Shown here one piece after another: positions 44,604-56,045 of a stretch of 64,000 nt of DNA. The position numbers and the translations under genes are program-made. Under the pieces are notes generated by a model, which did no database searches, was not told where the DNA came from, and saw nothing but the letters and a program-made list of their open reading frames with translations. Every line of letters begins with the position of its first letter. Positions within the stretch are counted from its first letter, which is position 1. Source of the DNA: Propionibacteriaceae bacterium (GTDB taxonomy: Bacteria; Actinomycetota; Actinomycetes; Propionibacteriales; Propionibacteriaceae); NCBI GenBank assembly GCA_009782915.1, contig WRIC01000010.1:1-64000 (forward strand), read 5' to 3'.

Positions 44604-47600
44604 CTAGAACTGCTCGTAGTCTTCCATGGGCAACACTGATCCAGTGAAGCCATTGTCATAGACATAAGCGTCAAAGGTGAGAGAGTACGCCTTGGCTTTT
44701 GCCTCGGGGGTGGGCTCCACGCGAATATTTCGATACCTCTCCAGACCGGTTCCGGCAGGAATAAGTTTGCCTAAGATCACATTCTCTTTGAGCCCCACTA
44801 AAGTATCCGACTTGCTTTGGATAGCAGCATCAGTCAACACCTTGGTGGTTTCCTGGAAGGAGGCCGCCGACAACCATGATTCGGTAGCCAAGGAAGCCTT
44901 CGTGATTCCCATCAACACTGGTCGGCCTTGAGCAGCTGTGCCATTCTCACCGACGATTCGACGATTTTCTTCCTCGAAGGATGCACGATCGACGAGTTCA
45001 CCCGGCAGGAATTTTGTGTCCCCAGAATCAATGACTGTGATACGTCGCAACATCTGGCGAATAATGATCTCAATGTGCTTATCGTGAATGGGAGCGCCCT
45101 GGCTCTGATAAACACGCTGAACCTCTTCCACCAAGTGTTCTTGGGTGGCGCGAACACCACGAACCCTCAAGACGTCCTGCGGGTCAATGGTTCCCTTGGT
45201 CAACTGTTGACCAGCTTCCACATGCATCCCTTCAGTGATTTCGTGCACAACTCGGTCCTGGTCTTCCCATTCGAGATGGACATTACGGGGCACTGGATAG
45301 ACAATGTCTTCATCTCCATCATCACGAACGAGTACGATTTTTTTCGAACCGTCTGAATCGTCAATGTGGATGGTTCCAGCAGCCCCAGCAATGGGTGCTT
45401 TCCCCTTGGGGGTACGGGACTCGAAGAGTTCGGTGACACGAGGAAGGCCCTGAGTGATATCATCGCCAGCAACGCCACCAGTGTGGAAGGTTCGCATCGT
45501 CAACTGGGTTCCTGGTTCACCAATCGACTGGGCTGCGATGATTCCGACCGCTTCACCCACATCAACGATCTTGCCTGTAGCCAAGGACCGCCCATAACAC
45601 ATCGCACAGGTTCCTGTAGCTGCTTCACAGGTGAGAACAGATCGTACCTTAATCTCGGTCACACCGGCTTCAATGAACAAGGCTGTCTCCGCGTCACCGA
45701 GGGCAGTTCCGGCTGCCACCACGACCTTGCCCGCGGCGTCGAGGGCATCCTCCGCCAAGGTACGCGAGTAGATGGAGGCTTCAATATTCGCTAGTGGAAC
45801 CAGTCCACCGTTACGGGGAACCGCCACCGTCTTGATGATTCCTCTGTCCGTACCACAGTCTTCTTCACGAATGATCACGTCCTGGGATACGTCAACCAAG
45901 CGCCGTGTCAGGTAACCGGAGTCAGCAGTACGCAAAGCAGTATCAGCCTGGCCTTTCCTGCCACCGTGAGTGGAGATGAAGTACTCCACCACTGACAGTC
46001 CTTCACGGAAGTTAGACTTGATCGGGCGGACGATAATCTCACCCTTCGGATTGGCCACCAACCCACGCATGGCAGCAATCTGGCGCATCTGAGTCATATT
46101 TCCACGAGCCCCAGAATGGACCATCATGTAGATGGGATTGTCTTTGGTGAAGTTGGCTTCCATAGCCGAGGTCAGCTCGGCAGTTGCATCAGTCCAAATA
46201 TCGATGAGCTCAGAACGTCGCTCATCTTCAGTCACGGCACCTCTGTCGAACAGCTCGTTCACCTTGGCAGCCTTGGCTTCATAACCAGCAAGAATCTCCG
46301 GCTTCGACGAAGGAGTCTCCACATCAGAGATCGACACTGTCACCCCAGAGCGAGTAGCCCACCTGAACCCAATGTCTTTGAGGTTATCCAGGGCAGTAGC
46401 TACCTCGATCTTGGAATAGCGCTCAGCTAAATCGTTGACGATCTGACCGGACTTTTTCTTTCCCACCACCTCATTGACGTAGGGGTAATCCTCAGGCAAA
46501 GTTTGGTTGAACAGCGCTCGACCCAATGTCGTGTTGAGAAGGAAGGATCCATCGCTGCGAAGCTCCACACCAGCAGGGGGAGTAAACCCTGTTAAACGGA
46601 TTGTGATCGGTGAGCCTATTTCTATCTCCGACAAGTCGAAAGCCATCTGGGCCTCAGAAATGCTGGAGAAGGTCCGCCCTGCGCCCTTGGCTTCTAGGCG
46701 ATCCATCGTGAGGAAGTAATGACCAATGACCATGTCTTGGTTGGGCATGGTCACAGGACGCCCATCGGCTGGTTTGAGAATATTGTTTGTCGACAACATC
46801 AGTACGCGAGCTTCAGCTTGAGCCTCCGCTGATAGTGGTATATGAATAGCCATTTGATCGCCATCGAAGTCGGCATTAAAGGCCGTACACACCAAGGGGT
46901 GAAGCTGAATAGCTTTCCCCTCAATAAGCTGGGGCTCGAAAGCTTGGATACCCAAACGGTGCAAGGTGGGCGCACGGTTGAGAAGAACCGGGTGCTCAAC
47001 GATGACCTCCTCTAGAACATCCCACACCACTGGGCGCTGACGTTCCACCAGACGCTTAGCAGCCTTCACATTTTGGGCGTGGTTCAAATCATCCAACCTC
47101 TTCATCACAAAGGGTTTGAACAATTCCAAAGCCATCGTCTTAGGCACACCACACTGATGCAACTTCAACTGTGGCCCCACCACAATGACAGAACGACCAG
47201 AGTAGTCCACACGCTTACCCAGCAGGTTCTGGCGGAAACGTCCCTGCTTACCCTTCAGCATGTCAGAGATAGACTTCAGTGGCCGATTACCCGAACCCGC
47301 TACTGGACGTCCACGGCGGCCATTATCGAACAGGGAATCCACAGCCTCTTGAAGCATGCGCTTCTCGTTGTTGACAATGATCTCGGGGGCACCCAAATCA
47401 AGGAGCCTCTTCAAGCGATTATTTCGGTTAATGACCCGACGATAAAGATCATTGAGGTCTGAGGTCGCAAACCGTCCACCATCAAGCTGAACCATGGGTC
47501 GCAAATCGGGAGGAATAACGGGAACTGCATCCAACACCATACCCAAAGGAGAATTCCTGGTCGTCAAGAAAGCAGAGACAACCTTCAACCTCTTCAAGGC

Positions 47601-48473
47601 CCGGGTCTTGCGCTGGCCCTTCCCGGTGTCGATGATCTCACGCAGTTTTTCTGCTTCAGCTTCCAAGTCAAAGTTCGCTAAGCGGGCTTTGACTGCTTCA
47701 GCCCCCATGGAGCCGGAGAAATAACCTCCGAAACGGTTCCTCATTTCGCGGTAGAGGGTCTCGTCGCCCTCCAAGTCTTGAACCTTCAAACCCACAAACC
47801 GGTCCCACACCGCAGACAAACGATTCAGTTCACGTTCGGCTCGATCACGGATAGCCTTGATCTCTTTTTCACCATTGTCCTTGGTTCTCCTCTTCGCCTC
47901 GGCCTTGGCGCCGTCAGCTTCGAGAGTTGCGAGATCCTCTTCCAGTTTGGCCTGACGATTATTCAAATCAGCGTCCCGACGGGTTTCAAGATTCTTCCGC
48001 TCGGTCTCCACCTTTGCCGCCAATGCCGGCAGGTCACGGTGACGTGCTTCCTCATCAACCTCAGTGATCATGTAGGCGGCGAAGTAAATCACTTTCTCTA
48101 GATCCTTAGGAGCAATGTCCAACAGGTATCCCAGGCGTGAAGGCACGCCTTTGAAATACCAGATATGGGTCACAGGCGCAGCGAGTTCGATGTGACCCAT
48201 GCGCTCGCGACGTACCTTGGCCCGCGTGACCACCACACCGCAACGCTCACACACGATGCCCTTGAACCGTACGCGCTTGTACTTCCCGCAGAAACACTCC
48301 CAGTCCCTGGTTGGACCAAAGATCTTCTCACAGAACAGTCCATCACGTTCCGGTTTGAGGGTACGGTAGTTAATGGTCTCCGGCTTCTTCACCTCGCCAT
48401 TGCTCCACTGGCGGATCTCATCTGCCGTGGCAAGACCGATGCGTAGCTCGTCGTAGAAGTTGCTATCCAGCAC
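44604..48473 (-). CDS. rpoC: RNA polymerase subunit beta'
   Basis: The 1289-residue protein has the N-terminal zinc ligands [20 protein letters not shown], the catalytic [16 protein letters not shown] loop and the second zinc site [15 protein letters not shown]. It forms the core enzyme with RpoB, encoded 47 bp upstream on the same strand. The length is usual for actinobacteria. Confidence 0.98.
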   Translation of the reverse strand: MLDSNFYDELRIGLATADEIRQWSNGEVKKPETINYRTLKPERDGLFCEKIFGPTRDWECFCGKYKRVRFKGIVCERCGVVVTRAKVRRERMGHIELAAPVTHIWYFKGVPSRLGYLLDIAPKDLEKVIYFAAYMITEVDEEARHRDLPALAAKVETERKNLETRRDADLNNRQAKLEEDLATLEADGAKAEAKRRTKDNGEKEIKAIRDRAERELNRLSAVWDRFVGLKVQDLEGDETLYREMRNRFGGYFSGSMGAEAVKARLANFDLEAEAEKLREIIDTGKGQRKTRALKRLKVVSAFLTTRNSPLGMVLDAVPVIPPDLRPMVQLDGGRFATSDLNDLYRRVINRNNRLKRLLDLGAPEIIVNNEKRMLQEAVDSLFDNGRRGRPVAGSGNRPLKSISDMLKGKQGRFRQNLLGKRVDYSGRSVIVVGPQLKLHQCGVPKTMALELFKPFVMKRLDDLNHAQNVKAAKRLVERQRPVVWDVLEEVIVEHPVLLNRAPTLHRLGIQAFEPQLIEGKAIQLHPLVCTAFNADFDGDQMAIHIPLSAEAQAEARVLMLSTNNILKPADGRPVTMPNQDMVIGHYFLTMDRLEAKGAGRTFSSISEAQMAFDLSEIEIGSPITIRLTGFTPPAGVELRSDGSFLLNTTLGRALFNQTLPEDYPYVNEVVGKKKSGQIVNDLAERYSKIEVATALDNLKDIGFRWATRSGVTVSISDVETPSSKPEILAGYEAKAAKVNELFDRGAVTEDERRSELIDIWTDATAELTSAMEANFTKDNPIYMMVHSGARGNMTQMRQIAAMRGLVANPKGEIIVRPIKSNFREGLSVVEYFISTHGGRKGQADTALRTADSGYLTRRLVDVSQDVIIREEDCGTDRGIIKTVAVPRNGGLVPLANIEASIYSRTLAEDALDAAGKVVVAAGTALGDAETALFIEAGVTEIKVRSVLTCEAATGTCAMCYGRSLATGKIVDVGEAVGIIAAQSIGEPGTQLTMRTFHTGGVAGDDITQGLPRVTELFESRTPKGKAPIAGAAGTIHIDDSDGSKKIVLVRDDGDEDIVYPVPRNVHLEWEDQDRVVHEITEGMHVEAGQQLTKGTIDPQDVLRVRGVRATQEHLVEEVQRVYQSQGAPIHDKHIEIIIRQMLRRITVIDSGDTKFLPGELVDRASFEEENRRIVGENGTAAQGRPVLMGITKASLATESWLSAASFQETTKVLTDAAIQSKSDTLVGLKENVILGKLIPAGTGLERYRNIRVEPTPEAKAKAYSLTFDAYVYDNGFTGSVLPMEDYEQF

Positions 48474-48520
48474 TGTTATTCACTTTCCTCGAATATTGCG
48501 TAATCGTCGACTGAGGTAAC

Positions 48521-51500
48521 TCAGACTTCTTCAATGGCAAAGGTGTCCACACCTGGGCGACGTGATAGATCAATACCAAAATCTTCGGAGACTCGGTAAT
48601 CGTCTTCATTGTCTTTCAGATCCACAACCTGACCGTCAGCGGAGAGAACCTCCACATTGAGACACAGCGACTGCATCTCTTTGACCAGGACCTTGAAGGA
48701 TTCAGGAATCCCCGGTTCAGGAATGTTCTCACCTTTGACGATGGCCTCATAGACCTTCACACGCCCAGTCACATCATCAGACTTGATGGTCAGTAGTTCC
48801 TGGAGAGCCCAGGCAGCGCCGTACGCCTCCAAGGCCCACACCTCCATCTCACCAAATCTCTGTCCACCAAACTGAGCCTTACCACCCAAGGGCTGTTGGG
48901 TAATCATGGACACAGGACCAGTGGAGCGAGCGTGAATCTTGTCATCGACCAAGTGGTGAAGCTTCAGCATATACATATAACCCACGCCAATTGGCTCATG
49001 GTAGGGTTCACCAGATCGACCATCAAAGAGGCGAGCTTTCCCATCGGCGTTGACCAAGGTGAGGCCATCACGGTTGGGCAATCCATGACCAAGCAATCCA
49101 GTGATCTCAGATTCTTCAGCGCCATCGAAGACTGGGGTTGCTATCCGCTGGTTCGGCTGAGCTTTCGTCAAGCCATAGTCGCGAAGCCGATCGGCCCAGG
49201 GCGCCTTCACATCTGTGATATCCCAGCCGGTCTTGGCGATCCACCCCAAATGGGTTTCTAACACCTGCCCAACATTCATACGTGACGGCACACCCATCGG
49301 ATTCAAAATGATGTCCACTGGTGTTCCATCAGCTAAGAAGGGCATATCCTCTTGGGGAAGGATCTTGGAGATCACACCCTTGTTTCCGTGGCGCCCTGCC
49401 ATCTTGTCACCCACAGAAATCTTTCGCTTCTGAGCAATATAGACTCGCACCAATTGGTTGACCCCAGGACCAAGCTCATCTTCTTGGTCAACATCCAAGA
49501 ATCTAACGCCAATCACTGTTCCTGATTCACCGTGGGGAACCTTGAGGGAGGTGTCGCGAACCTCGCGGGCCTTTTCACCAAAGATAGCCCTCAACAAACG
49601 CTCTTCGGGGGTCAATTCTGTCTCGCCCTTGGGGGTGACCTTACCCACCAAGATGTCTCCAGTGGTGACCTCAGCGCCAATACGAATAATCCCACGCTCA
49701 TCAAGGTTGCTCAGAGCATCATCGGAAGCGTTAGGAATGTCTCGAGTGATTTCTTCTGGACCTAGCTTGGTATCACGGGCATCAACGCTGTGTTCTTCGA
49801 TGTGCACTGAGGTCAGAACATCATCTTGGACGAGGCGTTCGGACAAGATGATGGCATCCTCATAGTTGAGACCCTCCCAAGGCATGAAGGCCACGAGAAG
49901 GTTACGGCCAAGAGCCAACTCTCCATGATCAGTGCATGCACCATCAGCAAGAGGGGTGCCGATCTCCACATGCTCGCCAGCTTTCACCAAAGAACGCTGG
50001 TTGATACAGGTGGCCTGATTGGAGCGAACGAACTTCTTCAGTTTGTACGCAGAATAGCTTCCATCGTCATTAGCTACCTCGATGAGTTCCGCTGACACTG
50101 ATTGGACGGCGCCGGGCTTCTCAGCCAGGGTCACCTCTCCACCATCAATAGCGCCACGATACTCCATGCCAGTACCCACCAGGGGTGCCTCATTGCGAAT
50201 CAGAGGAACAGCCTGACGTTGCATATTGGCACCCATGAGCGCGCGGGAAGCATCATCGTGCTCCAGGAAGGGGATCAGTGCAGTAGCCACCGACACCATC
50301 TGCCGTGGTGAGACATCCATGTACTGAACCTCACCTGGGGGAACCTGATCAACATCACCACTCTTGATGCGCACCAGGACACGATCTTCGAGGAATTTCC
50401 CTTTGGCATCAACCTTGGCGTTGGCCTGGGCAATGACATAGCGATCCTCTTCATCTGCGGTCAGGTATTCCACCTGGTCGGTGACATGACCCTTCTCACA
50501 CTTTCGATAGGGGGTCTCAATAAACCCAAAAGCATTCACCCGCGCGAAGGAGGCAAGTGAGCCAATCAGACCAATATTTGGACCTTCTGGGGTTTCGATA
50601 GGACACATGCGCCCATAGTGAGAGGTGTGGACATCTCGTACATCCATCCCTGCGCGATCACGGCTCAAGCCACCCGGACCGAGGGCTGACAGGCGACGCT
50701 TATGTGTCAACACCGAAACAGGATTCGTCTGATCCATGAACTGCGAAGACTGGGACTGCCCAAAGAACTCTCGAAGAGCTGCCACCACTGGACGGATGTT
50801 GATCAACGTCTGCGGGGTCATCGCTTCAATATCCTGGGTGGTCATACGATCACGAACCACACGCTCCATGCGCGAGAGCCCTGTGCGCAACTGATTTTGG
50901 ATCAATTCACCTGAGGTCTTCAAACGGCGGTTACCAAAATGATCAATATCGTCAATTTCGACGGGAACTCCATCAATGTCTTTCATGCCTGCGTGTAAGG
51001 CACACACATAACGAATCGTGGCAGTGATGTCTTTCTTCGTGATGAGTTGTTCATCTCCAGCAACATCAAGACCCAGTTTCTTGTTGATCTTGTATCGACC
51101 CACCTTGGCGAGGTCATAGCGTTTGGGATTGAAGAAGTATCCCTCAATGAGCGCCTTGGCGGCATCCCTGGCAGGAGGCTCGCCAGGTCGAAGCTTGCGG
51201 TAAATATCAAGCAAGGCCTCATCTTCGGTGTGGACGTGGTCCTTCTCCAAGGTGGCTCGCATGGATTCAAACTCAGAGAACTCTTCGAGGATCTCCTCTT
51301 CAGTCCAACCGAGGGCCTTGAGAAAGACAGTGACCGACTGCTTGCGCTTACGATCCAAACGTACGCCCACAGTGTCGCGCTTATCGATTTCGAACTCCAG
51401 CCAGGCGCCACGCGAGGGAATCACCTTAGATGTATAGATATCTTTATCGGAGGTCTTGTCGCGTGCAACCTCGAAGTAGACACCAGGAGAACGGACCAGC

Positions 51501-51985
51501 TGAGAGACAACAACACGCTGGGTGCCGTTGATGATGAAGGTTGCATCAGGGGTCATGAGAGGAAAATCGCCCATGAACACCGTCTGCGTCTTTACTTCGC
51601 CAGTCTCGTTGTTCATGAACTCGGCTGTCACATACAGCGGGGCACAATAAGTCTTGTCTTGATCGAGACTCTCAGCGACAGTGAAAGCCGGGTCGTAGAA
51701 TACCGGTTCGCGGAACGATAGAGACATTTTTTCAGCGAAATCCTCAATGGGGGAGATCTCCTCAAAGACCTCGTCGAGCCCAGACTTGAGGGTCTTCAGG
51801 TCTACTGAACTATGACTTTCAGCGACCTTTGCTTTCCAAGTGTCGGAGCCAATCAACCATTCAAAGGAATCCCTTTGAAGATCAAGGAGATGTGGCACCG
51901 CCATGGGTTCGCGAATCTTAGCAAAAGATATTCGGTCGGTACCAGAAATGAGGTGGGTTTTCTTCGCGCTATTCGAGGCGGCCAA
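48521..51985 (-). CDS. rpoB: RNA polymerase subunit beta
   Basis: The 1154-residue protein is started at TTG 51985 (L-A-A-S-N-S, after GGAAGG), as in other actinobacteria; the frame extends upstream but without family sequence. The rifampicin region reads [20 protein letters not shown] then [15 protein letters not shown]. Compared with E. coli it has Ser for Leu511, Thr for Asn518 and Val for Leu521. The catalytic and DNA-binding regions are standard. Confidence 0.97.
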   Translation of the reverse strand: MAASNSAKKTHLISGTDRISFAKIREPMAVPHLLDLQRDSFEWLIGSDTWKAKVAESHSSVDLKTLKSGLDEVFEEISPIEDFAEKMSLSFREPVFYDPAFTVAESLDQDKTYCAPLYVTAEFMNNETGEVKTQTVFMGDFPLMTPDATFIINGTQRVVVSQLVRSPGVYFEVARDKTSDKDIYTSKVIPSRGAWLEFEIDKRDTVGVRLDRKRKQSVTVFLKALGWTEEEILEEFSEFESMRATLEKDHVHTEDEALLDIYRKLRPGEPPARDAAKALIEGYFFNPKRYDLAKVGRYKINKKLGLDVAGDEQLITKKDITATIRYVCALHAGMKDIDGVPVEIDDIDHFGNRRLKTSGELIQNQLRTGLSRMERVVRDRMTTQDIEAMTPQTLINIRPVVAALREFFGQSQSSQFMDQTNPVSVLTHKRRLSALGPGGLSRDRAGMDVRDVHTSHYGRMCPIETPEGPNIGLIGSLASFARVNAFGFIETPYRKCEKGHVTDQVEYLTADEEDRYVIAQANAKVDAKGKFLEDRVLVRIKSGDVDQVPPGEVQYMDVSPRQMVSVATALIPFLEHDDASRALMGANMQRQAVPLIRNEAPLVGTGMEYRGAIDGGEVTLAEKPGAVQSVSAELIEVANDDGSYSAYKLKKFVRSNQATCINQRSLVKAGEHVEIGTPLADGACTDHGELALGRNLLVAFMPWEGLNYEDAIILSERLVQDDVLTSVHIEEHSVDARDTKLGPEEITRDIPNASDDALSNLDERGIIRIGAEVTTGDILVGKVTPKGETELTPEERLLRAIFGEKAREVRDTSLKVPHGESGTVIGVRFLDVDQEDELGPGVNQLVRVYIAQKRKISVGDKMAGRHGNKGVISKILPQEDMPFLADGTPVDIILNPMGVPSRMNVGQVLETHLGWIAKTGWDITDVKAPWADRLRDYGLTKAQPNQRIATPVFDGAEESEITGLLGHGLPNRDGLTLVNADGKARLFDGRSGEPYHEPIGVGYMYMLKLHHLVDDKIHARSTGPVSMITQQPLGGKAQFGGQRFGEMEVWALEAYGAAWALQELLTIKSDDVTGRVKVYEAIVKGENIPEPGIPESFKVLVKEMQSLCLNVEVLSADGQVVDLKDNEDDYRVSEDFGIDLSRRPGVDTFAIEEV

Positions 51986-52164
51986 GGTCGGTCCTTCCAG
52001 AACTCGAAGGGTGGAATAGCAGTCCTTTTTCATGAAAAGAGCACACGAAAAAAAGACACACAGGGGCAAAGAGCAACACTATCCTATGAACAGGAGAAAT
52101 GCAAAATCGGGAAGGCACCGAGGAATTTTCCCCTTACGGTGGCCTCCTGTTCGGACTTGCTGGT

Positions 52165-52476
52165 TCAGTCCTCGATCTTCTCCACCACATAGGTGAACTG
52201 ATAGGTGAGTGCATCAGCTTCGGTGATGGTGACCACGACATCGTACTGCTGGGTATCATCGGGAACCGTCAAGGTGCAATGAATAATCTTGTCAGCAACA
52301 ATGGAGATCTTGTCTTTCCCACAGTCGAGAACTGCCTGATCAGTCAATCCATACTGCGCCATCTCTGTGGTGACACGCGCGGCCAGCGCCTCAGGCGACT
52401 CCTGCAATCCACCATCCACACAGCCAGTGAGCATGACCATGAGTCCCACTCCAAGCAGGGCAAGTATTTTTCTCAC
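52165..52476 (-). CDS. DUF4333-type lipoprotein between rplL and rpoB
   Basis: The 103-residue precursor starts MRKILALLGVGLMVMLTGC, a clear lipoprotein signal with the lipobox LTGC. The mature part has two further cysteines (VLDCGKDKISI and IIHCTLTVPDD) in the DUF4333 pattern found in actinobacterial secreted proteins. Role unknown. It sits, in the same orientation, in a place where rpoB normally follows rplL directly. Confidence 0.75.
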   Translation of the reverse strand: MRKILALLGVGLMVMLTGCVDGGLQESPEALAARVTTEMAQYGLTDQAVLDCGKDKISIVADKIIHCTLTVPDDTQQYDVVVTITEADALTYQFTYVVEKIED

Positions 52477-52579
52477 CAGTTTGTCCTTTCGTGATGCACC
52501 TCGTGGCAGGTGCGCAGATCAAGTGTACGCCGAAAAGCGAAGGCTTGGGCGAAAAACGGCTGTCCACCAGCGAAAAGCA

Positions 52580-52614
52580 CTAACAGTGACCACCTCTAAG
52601 ATGATCACTGTTAG
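52580..52614 (-). terminator. hairpin downstream of rplL
   Basis: A perfect 10-bp stem (CTAACAGTGA at 52580-52589 with TCACTGTTAG at 52605-52614) lies 57 bp after the rplL stop. It could end the rplKAJL transcript partly, as the L12-rpoB attenuator does in other bacteria. The T-tract is weak. Confidence 0.5.
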
Positions 52615-52670
52615 TCATTCCGAAAAGATATCCACTCATCCTCGTTGGGGAGTTGGACTCCTTCAGTGTA

Positions 52671-53060
52671 CTACTTAATGGTGACGGTGGCACCAGCAGC
52701 TTCGAGTTGTTCTTTGGCCTTATCAGCGGCTTCCTTGTTGACCTTCTCCAGGACAACCTTGGGGGCCTCTTCAACCAGATCCTTGGCTTCCTTCAGCCCG
52801 AGGCTGGTCAGCGCACGAACCTCCTTGATGACCTGAATCTTCTTGTCTCCACCAGATTCGAGTACGACATCAAAGTCGTCCTTTTCTTCAGCGGCCTCGG
52901 CTGCTGGGGCTCCAGCAGGACCAGCCACGGCCACAGCAGCAACAGGAGCAGCTGCGGTGACTTCGAAGGTGTCCTCGAACAGTTTCACGAACTCGGAGAG
53001 TTCGATGAGAGTCATTTCCTTAAAAGCTTCGAGGAGATCCTCTTTGCTCAACTTTGCCAT
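52671..53060 (-). CDS. rplL: 50S ribosomal protein L7/L12
   Basis: The 129-residue protein starts [20 protein letters not shown], has the Ala-rich hinge and the C-terminal [20 protein letters not shown] domain that recruits translation factors. ATG 53060 follows a ribosome-binding site; earlier codons overlap rplJ. Confidence 0.97.
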   Translation of the reverse strand: MAKLSKEDLLEAFKEMTLIELSEFVKLFEDTFEVTAAAPVAAVAVAGPAGAPAAEAAEEKDDFDVVLESGGDKKIQVIKEVRALTSLGLKEAKDLVEEAPKVVLEKVNKEAADKAKEQLEAAGATVTIK

Positions 53061-53073
53061 GATGGCGTCCTTC

Positions 53074-53649
53074 CTATTCTGCGGCAACTTCTGCCGGGAT
53101 TTCATCGGCAGCTTCTGCTGCAATGAGGGTTGGGTTGGTGGTGGCCGCGTCCTGAAGCGCCCCCATCACGCGCGCAGCCTGGTTGAGCGGCGCAGCGAAA
53201 AGATAGACAGCCTTGGACAGGTTGGCCTTCATTGCTCCAGCCATCTTGGCCAGCAAGACCTCGCGCGACTCCAAGTCAGCGAGTTTCTTGACTGTTTCGG
53301 CGTCCATGACTTGACCGTCCATGTAGCCGCCTTTGATGACCAAAGAATGGTTATCCTTTGCGAAGTTCTTCAAACCTTTCGCCACCGTTGCTACATCTCC
53401 TTCAATGAAGGCAATAGCTGTCGGCCCAACGAGCTTGTCATCGAGTCCTTCGATTCCAGCATCCTTGGCAGCGAGTTGGGTCAGAGTGTTCTTCGTAATG
53501 GAGTAGGTGGCATCCTTCCCGAGGGAACGACGCAGATCTTTGAGCGCCTTGACCGATAGGCCACGGTACTCAGTGAGGACAGCCGCCGTGGAAGACTTGA
53601 ACTTTTCGCTCAACTCTTGAACAGTGGCTACCTTATCTGGCCTCGCCAT
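53074..53649 (-). CDS. rplJ: 50S ribosomal protein L10
   Basis: The 191-residue protein starts [20 protein letters not shown] with [18 protein letters not shown], and its C-terminal helix anchors L7/L12. ATG 53649 is preceded by GAAGGAGA. It regulates its own operon through the leader upstream in most bacteria. Confidence 0.96.
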   Translation of the reverse strand: MARPDKVATVQELSEKFKSSTAAVLTEYRGLSVKALKDLRRSLGKDATYSITKNTLTQLAAKDAGIEGLDDKLVGPTAIAFIEGDVATVAKGLKNFAKDNHSLVIKGGYMDGQVMDAETVKKLADLESREVLLAKMAGAMKANLSKAVYLFAAPLNQAARVMGALQDAATTNPTLIAAEAADEIPAEVAAE

Positions 53650-53848
53650 GAGGTCTCCTTCCATTAACGTCGAAGGCCCCCCGGTCAAAGAAAAACGCCC
53701 CGAGTCGCACAGGCAACCAGGGCGTACTTCAACGCTCACAAGTGAACCTGCGCAGGCAAATCGAGAAGATTTCTTCGGTTAGCAAGCTAACAACCGGCGG
53801 TCTTCGGCTTTAGTAGTGTACGGGGTTTGTCCGCCCGTACCAAATCGA
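53650..53848 (-). promoter_or_regulatory. probable L10 leader
   Basis: The 199-bp gap between rplA and rplJ has several short stems and no coding frame. In this position most bacteria have the L10 leader, bound by L10-L12 for autoregulation. Assignment is by position; a covariance search would settle it. Confidence 0.45.
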
Positions 53849-54550
53849 CTAGCTTTCTCCACCAGCGCGCTTGCCGGCTTCCATGTTGATTCCGGGGCCC
53901 ATCGTGGAACTCATGGTCACCTTACGGACGTACCGACCCTTCGAGGAACTTGGCTTGAGCCTCAGAACCTCGTCCATGGCAGCATGGAAATTATCCAGCA
54001 ACTGCTCTTCGGTAAACGACGCTTTTCCGATGACAAAAGCAAGGTTGGAGTGACGATCAGTTCTAAACTCGATCTTTCCACCCTTGATATCTGACACAGC
54101 CTTGGCGACATCCATGGTCACTGTTCCAGTCTTCGGGTTGGGCATGAGCCCACGAGGACCCAAAACACGACCGAGCTTACCAACCTTACCCATGAGGTCC
54201 GGGGTGGAGACCACGGCATCAAAATCGAGGTAACCACCAGCGACCTTCTCGATCAACTCATCGGCACCCACTTCATCGGCACCAGCTGCTTCAGCAGCTG
54301 TAGCGTTTTCACCAGTGGCAAAAACCAACACCCGAGCTGTCTTGCCCGTTCCATGGGGGAGATTAACGGTGCCACGAACCATCTGGTCCGCTTTGCGGGG
54401 ATCAACACCAAGTCGCATAGAGACCTCAACAGTCTCATCGAACTTGGCGGTGGCCATCTGTTTCACCAAAGCCACAGCCTCACTGGCGGTGTGGAGTTTG
54501 AGTGAATCACGCCGAGCATCAGCCTCGCGATATCCTTTACTGCGCTTCAT
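53849..54550 (-). CDS. rplA: 50S ribosomal protein L1
   Basis: The 233-residue protein starts [20 protein letters not shown] and has [33 protein letters not shown]-type and [17 protein letters not shown] motifs. It forms the L1 stalk and follows rplK. Confidence 0.97.
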   Translation of the reverse strand: MKRSKGYREADARRDSLKLHTASEAVALVKQMATAKFDETVEVSMRLGVDPRKADQMVRGTVNLPHGTGKTARVLVFATGENATAAEAAGADEVGADELIEKVAGGYLDFDAVVSTPDLMGKVGKLGRVLGPRGLMPNPKTGTVTMDVAKAVSDIKGGKIEFRTDRHSNLAFVIGKASFTEEQLLDNFHAAMDEVLRLKPSSSKGRYVRKVTMSSTMGPGINMEAGKRAGGES

Positions 54551-54637
54551 GTCTGGTTCCTTTCTTCGTTGCTACCTCGCGTGATAGCTATTCCAGATGT
54601 GGTACGGGGAGCGCTCCCCTTCCACGCCAACAACCCT

Positions 54638-55069
54638 TTAGTCGTTGACGATCACGCCCATCGAGCGTGCTGATCCTTCAACAATCTTCATCGCTGCTTC
54701 AATGTCATTAGCATTGAGGTCAGGCATTTTCACTTCGGCGATCTCCTTGACTTGAGACTTGTTAATCGAGCCAACCTTGTCCTTGAGAGGGTTCGCAGAA
54801 CCCGAGGACAAACCAGCAGCCTTCTTAATCAGCTCCGAAGCCGGAGGTGTCTTCGTGATGAAGCTGAAGGAGCGATCCTCATAGATGGTGATCTCCGCAG
54901 GAATCACCGTGCCACGATGGGCCTCTGTGGCAGAGTTGTACTGCTTACAGAAGTCCATGATGTTGACACCATGAGGGCCGAGAGCCGTACCCACCGGAGG
55001 AGCCGGTGTGGCAGAGCCAGCTTGCAGCTGTACTTTAACGAGGGCTGCAACCTTCTTCTTGGGGGCCAT
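54638..55069 (-). CDS. rplK: 50S ribosomal protein L11
   Basis: The 143-residue protein carries [20 protein letters not shown] followed by [15 protein letters not shown] and [13 protein letters not shown], typical of uL11, which forms the GTPase-associated centre. Confidence 0.97.
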   Translation of the reverse strand: MAPKKKVAALVKVQLQAGSATPAPPVGTALGPHGVNIMDFCKQYNSATEAHRGTVIPAEITIYEDRSFSFITKTPPASELIKKAAGLSSGSANPLKDKVGSINKSQVKEIAEVKMPDLNANDIEAAMKIVEGSARSMGVIVND

Positions 55070-55130
55070 GAGGGTCCTTCCTTGACTCTACGGACCATCC
55101 GCAGAGCATTCCCTGTCTACCAGGGTTGGA

Positions 55131-56033
55131 TCAGATTTTCTGTACCTGATCCAAAGTCAAATCCACAGGTGTGTCACGGCCCATGAACTCCAAAGAGACC
55201 TTGAGCCGTGAATTATGGGTGTCGATCTCAGTGATCGTGGCATGGACCCCTGCGAATGGTCCATCAGTGAGCATAACCGAGTCACCGACCTTGAAGTCCA
55301 TCAACTCGACCTTCTTCTTGCGCTGTGGCTTGCCGGATTCCTTATCGACCTTGGCAGCCATTGCTGCCGGGAGCAACATTCCGATGACCTCATCGAGACT
55401 CAACGGAACAGGATTATTAGCATGTCCAACAAAACCAGTAATCGACGGAGTATGGCGTACTGCTGACCAAGAGTCATCACTCAACACCATGCGTACCAAC
55501 ACATAACCAGGGAGAACTGTGCGGGTGAGTGTCTTCTTCACCCCATTGCGAATCTCGACCACATCCTCAGTGGGGACTACAGTCTCATAGATGTAGTCCT
55601 CCATGTTGAGGGTTTTCACCCGGGAGTCGAGGTTTTGTTTCACCCTCTTCTCCATCCCCGAATAGGTATGAACAACAAACCAATCCCCCTGCTTAGAAAT
55701 CAATTCACTGCGAATCTCCTCGCGGGTTGCCTCAACCTCAGCTTCGTCAGCTTGGCTGTCTTCTTCAACGGCTGGTTCGGGCTCATCTGCGTCAAAAAGG
55801 ATTTCCGGTTCAGGTTTTTCTTCAGTGTCCTCGCTCAGTTCAAGAAAAATATCGAGTTCATCGTCTGACTTCTCGTCATCTCCACCCAGATCAAGATTGA
55901 CCTCGATCTCGTCAGACACCTCAGGAACCAAGCTAACCTCGGAATGCTTATCCGTGTCGAGACCCACCACTTCAGCAGTGTCTTCACTTAAGCTCAGCTC
56001 AGTGTCATCCGCAATTAATTCTTCATCTGTCAT
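55131..56033 (-). CDS. nusG: transcription antitermination factor NusG
   Basis: The 300-residue protein has an acidic N-terminal stretch of about 110 residues, then the NGN domain (GDWFVVHTYSGMEKRVKQNL, GYVLVRMVLSDDSWSAVRHT) and a KOW domain (DGPFAGVHATITEIDTHNSR). It links RNA polymerase to ribosome or Rho. Acidic extensions occur in other actinobacterial NusG proteins. It lies between secE and rplK. Confidence 0.95.
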   Translation of the reverse strand: MTDEELIADDTELSLSEDTAEVVGLDTDKHSEVSLVPEVSDEIEVNLDLGGDDEKSDDELDIFLELSEDTEEKPEPEILFDADEPEPAVEEDSQADEAEVEATREEIRSELISKQGDWFVVHTYSGMEKRVKQNLDSRVKTLNMEDYIYETVVPTEDVVEIRNGVKKTLTRTVLPGYVLVRMVLSDDSWSAVRHTPSITGFVGHANNPVPLSLDEVIGMLLPAAMAAKVDKESGKPQRKKKVELMDFKVGDSVMLTDGPFAGVHATITEIDTHNSRLKVSLEFMGRDTPVDLTLDQVQKI

Positions 56034-56045
56034 GATGTCCTACCC

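Noticed and set aside
52653-53126. Long plus-strand frame opposite rplL
   Set aside because: It is a shadow of the strongly biased L7/L12 coding sequence; the minus-strand gene is certain.
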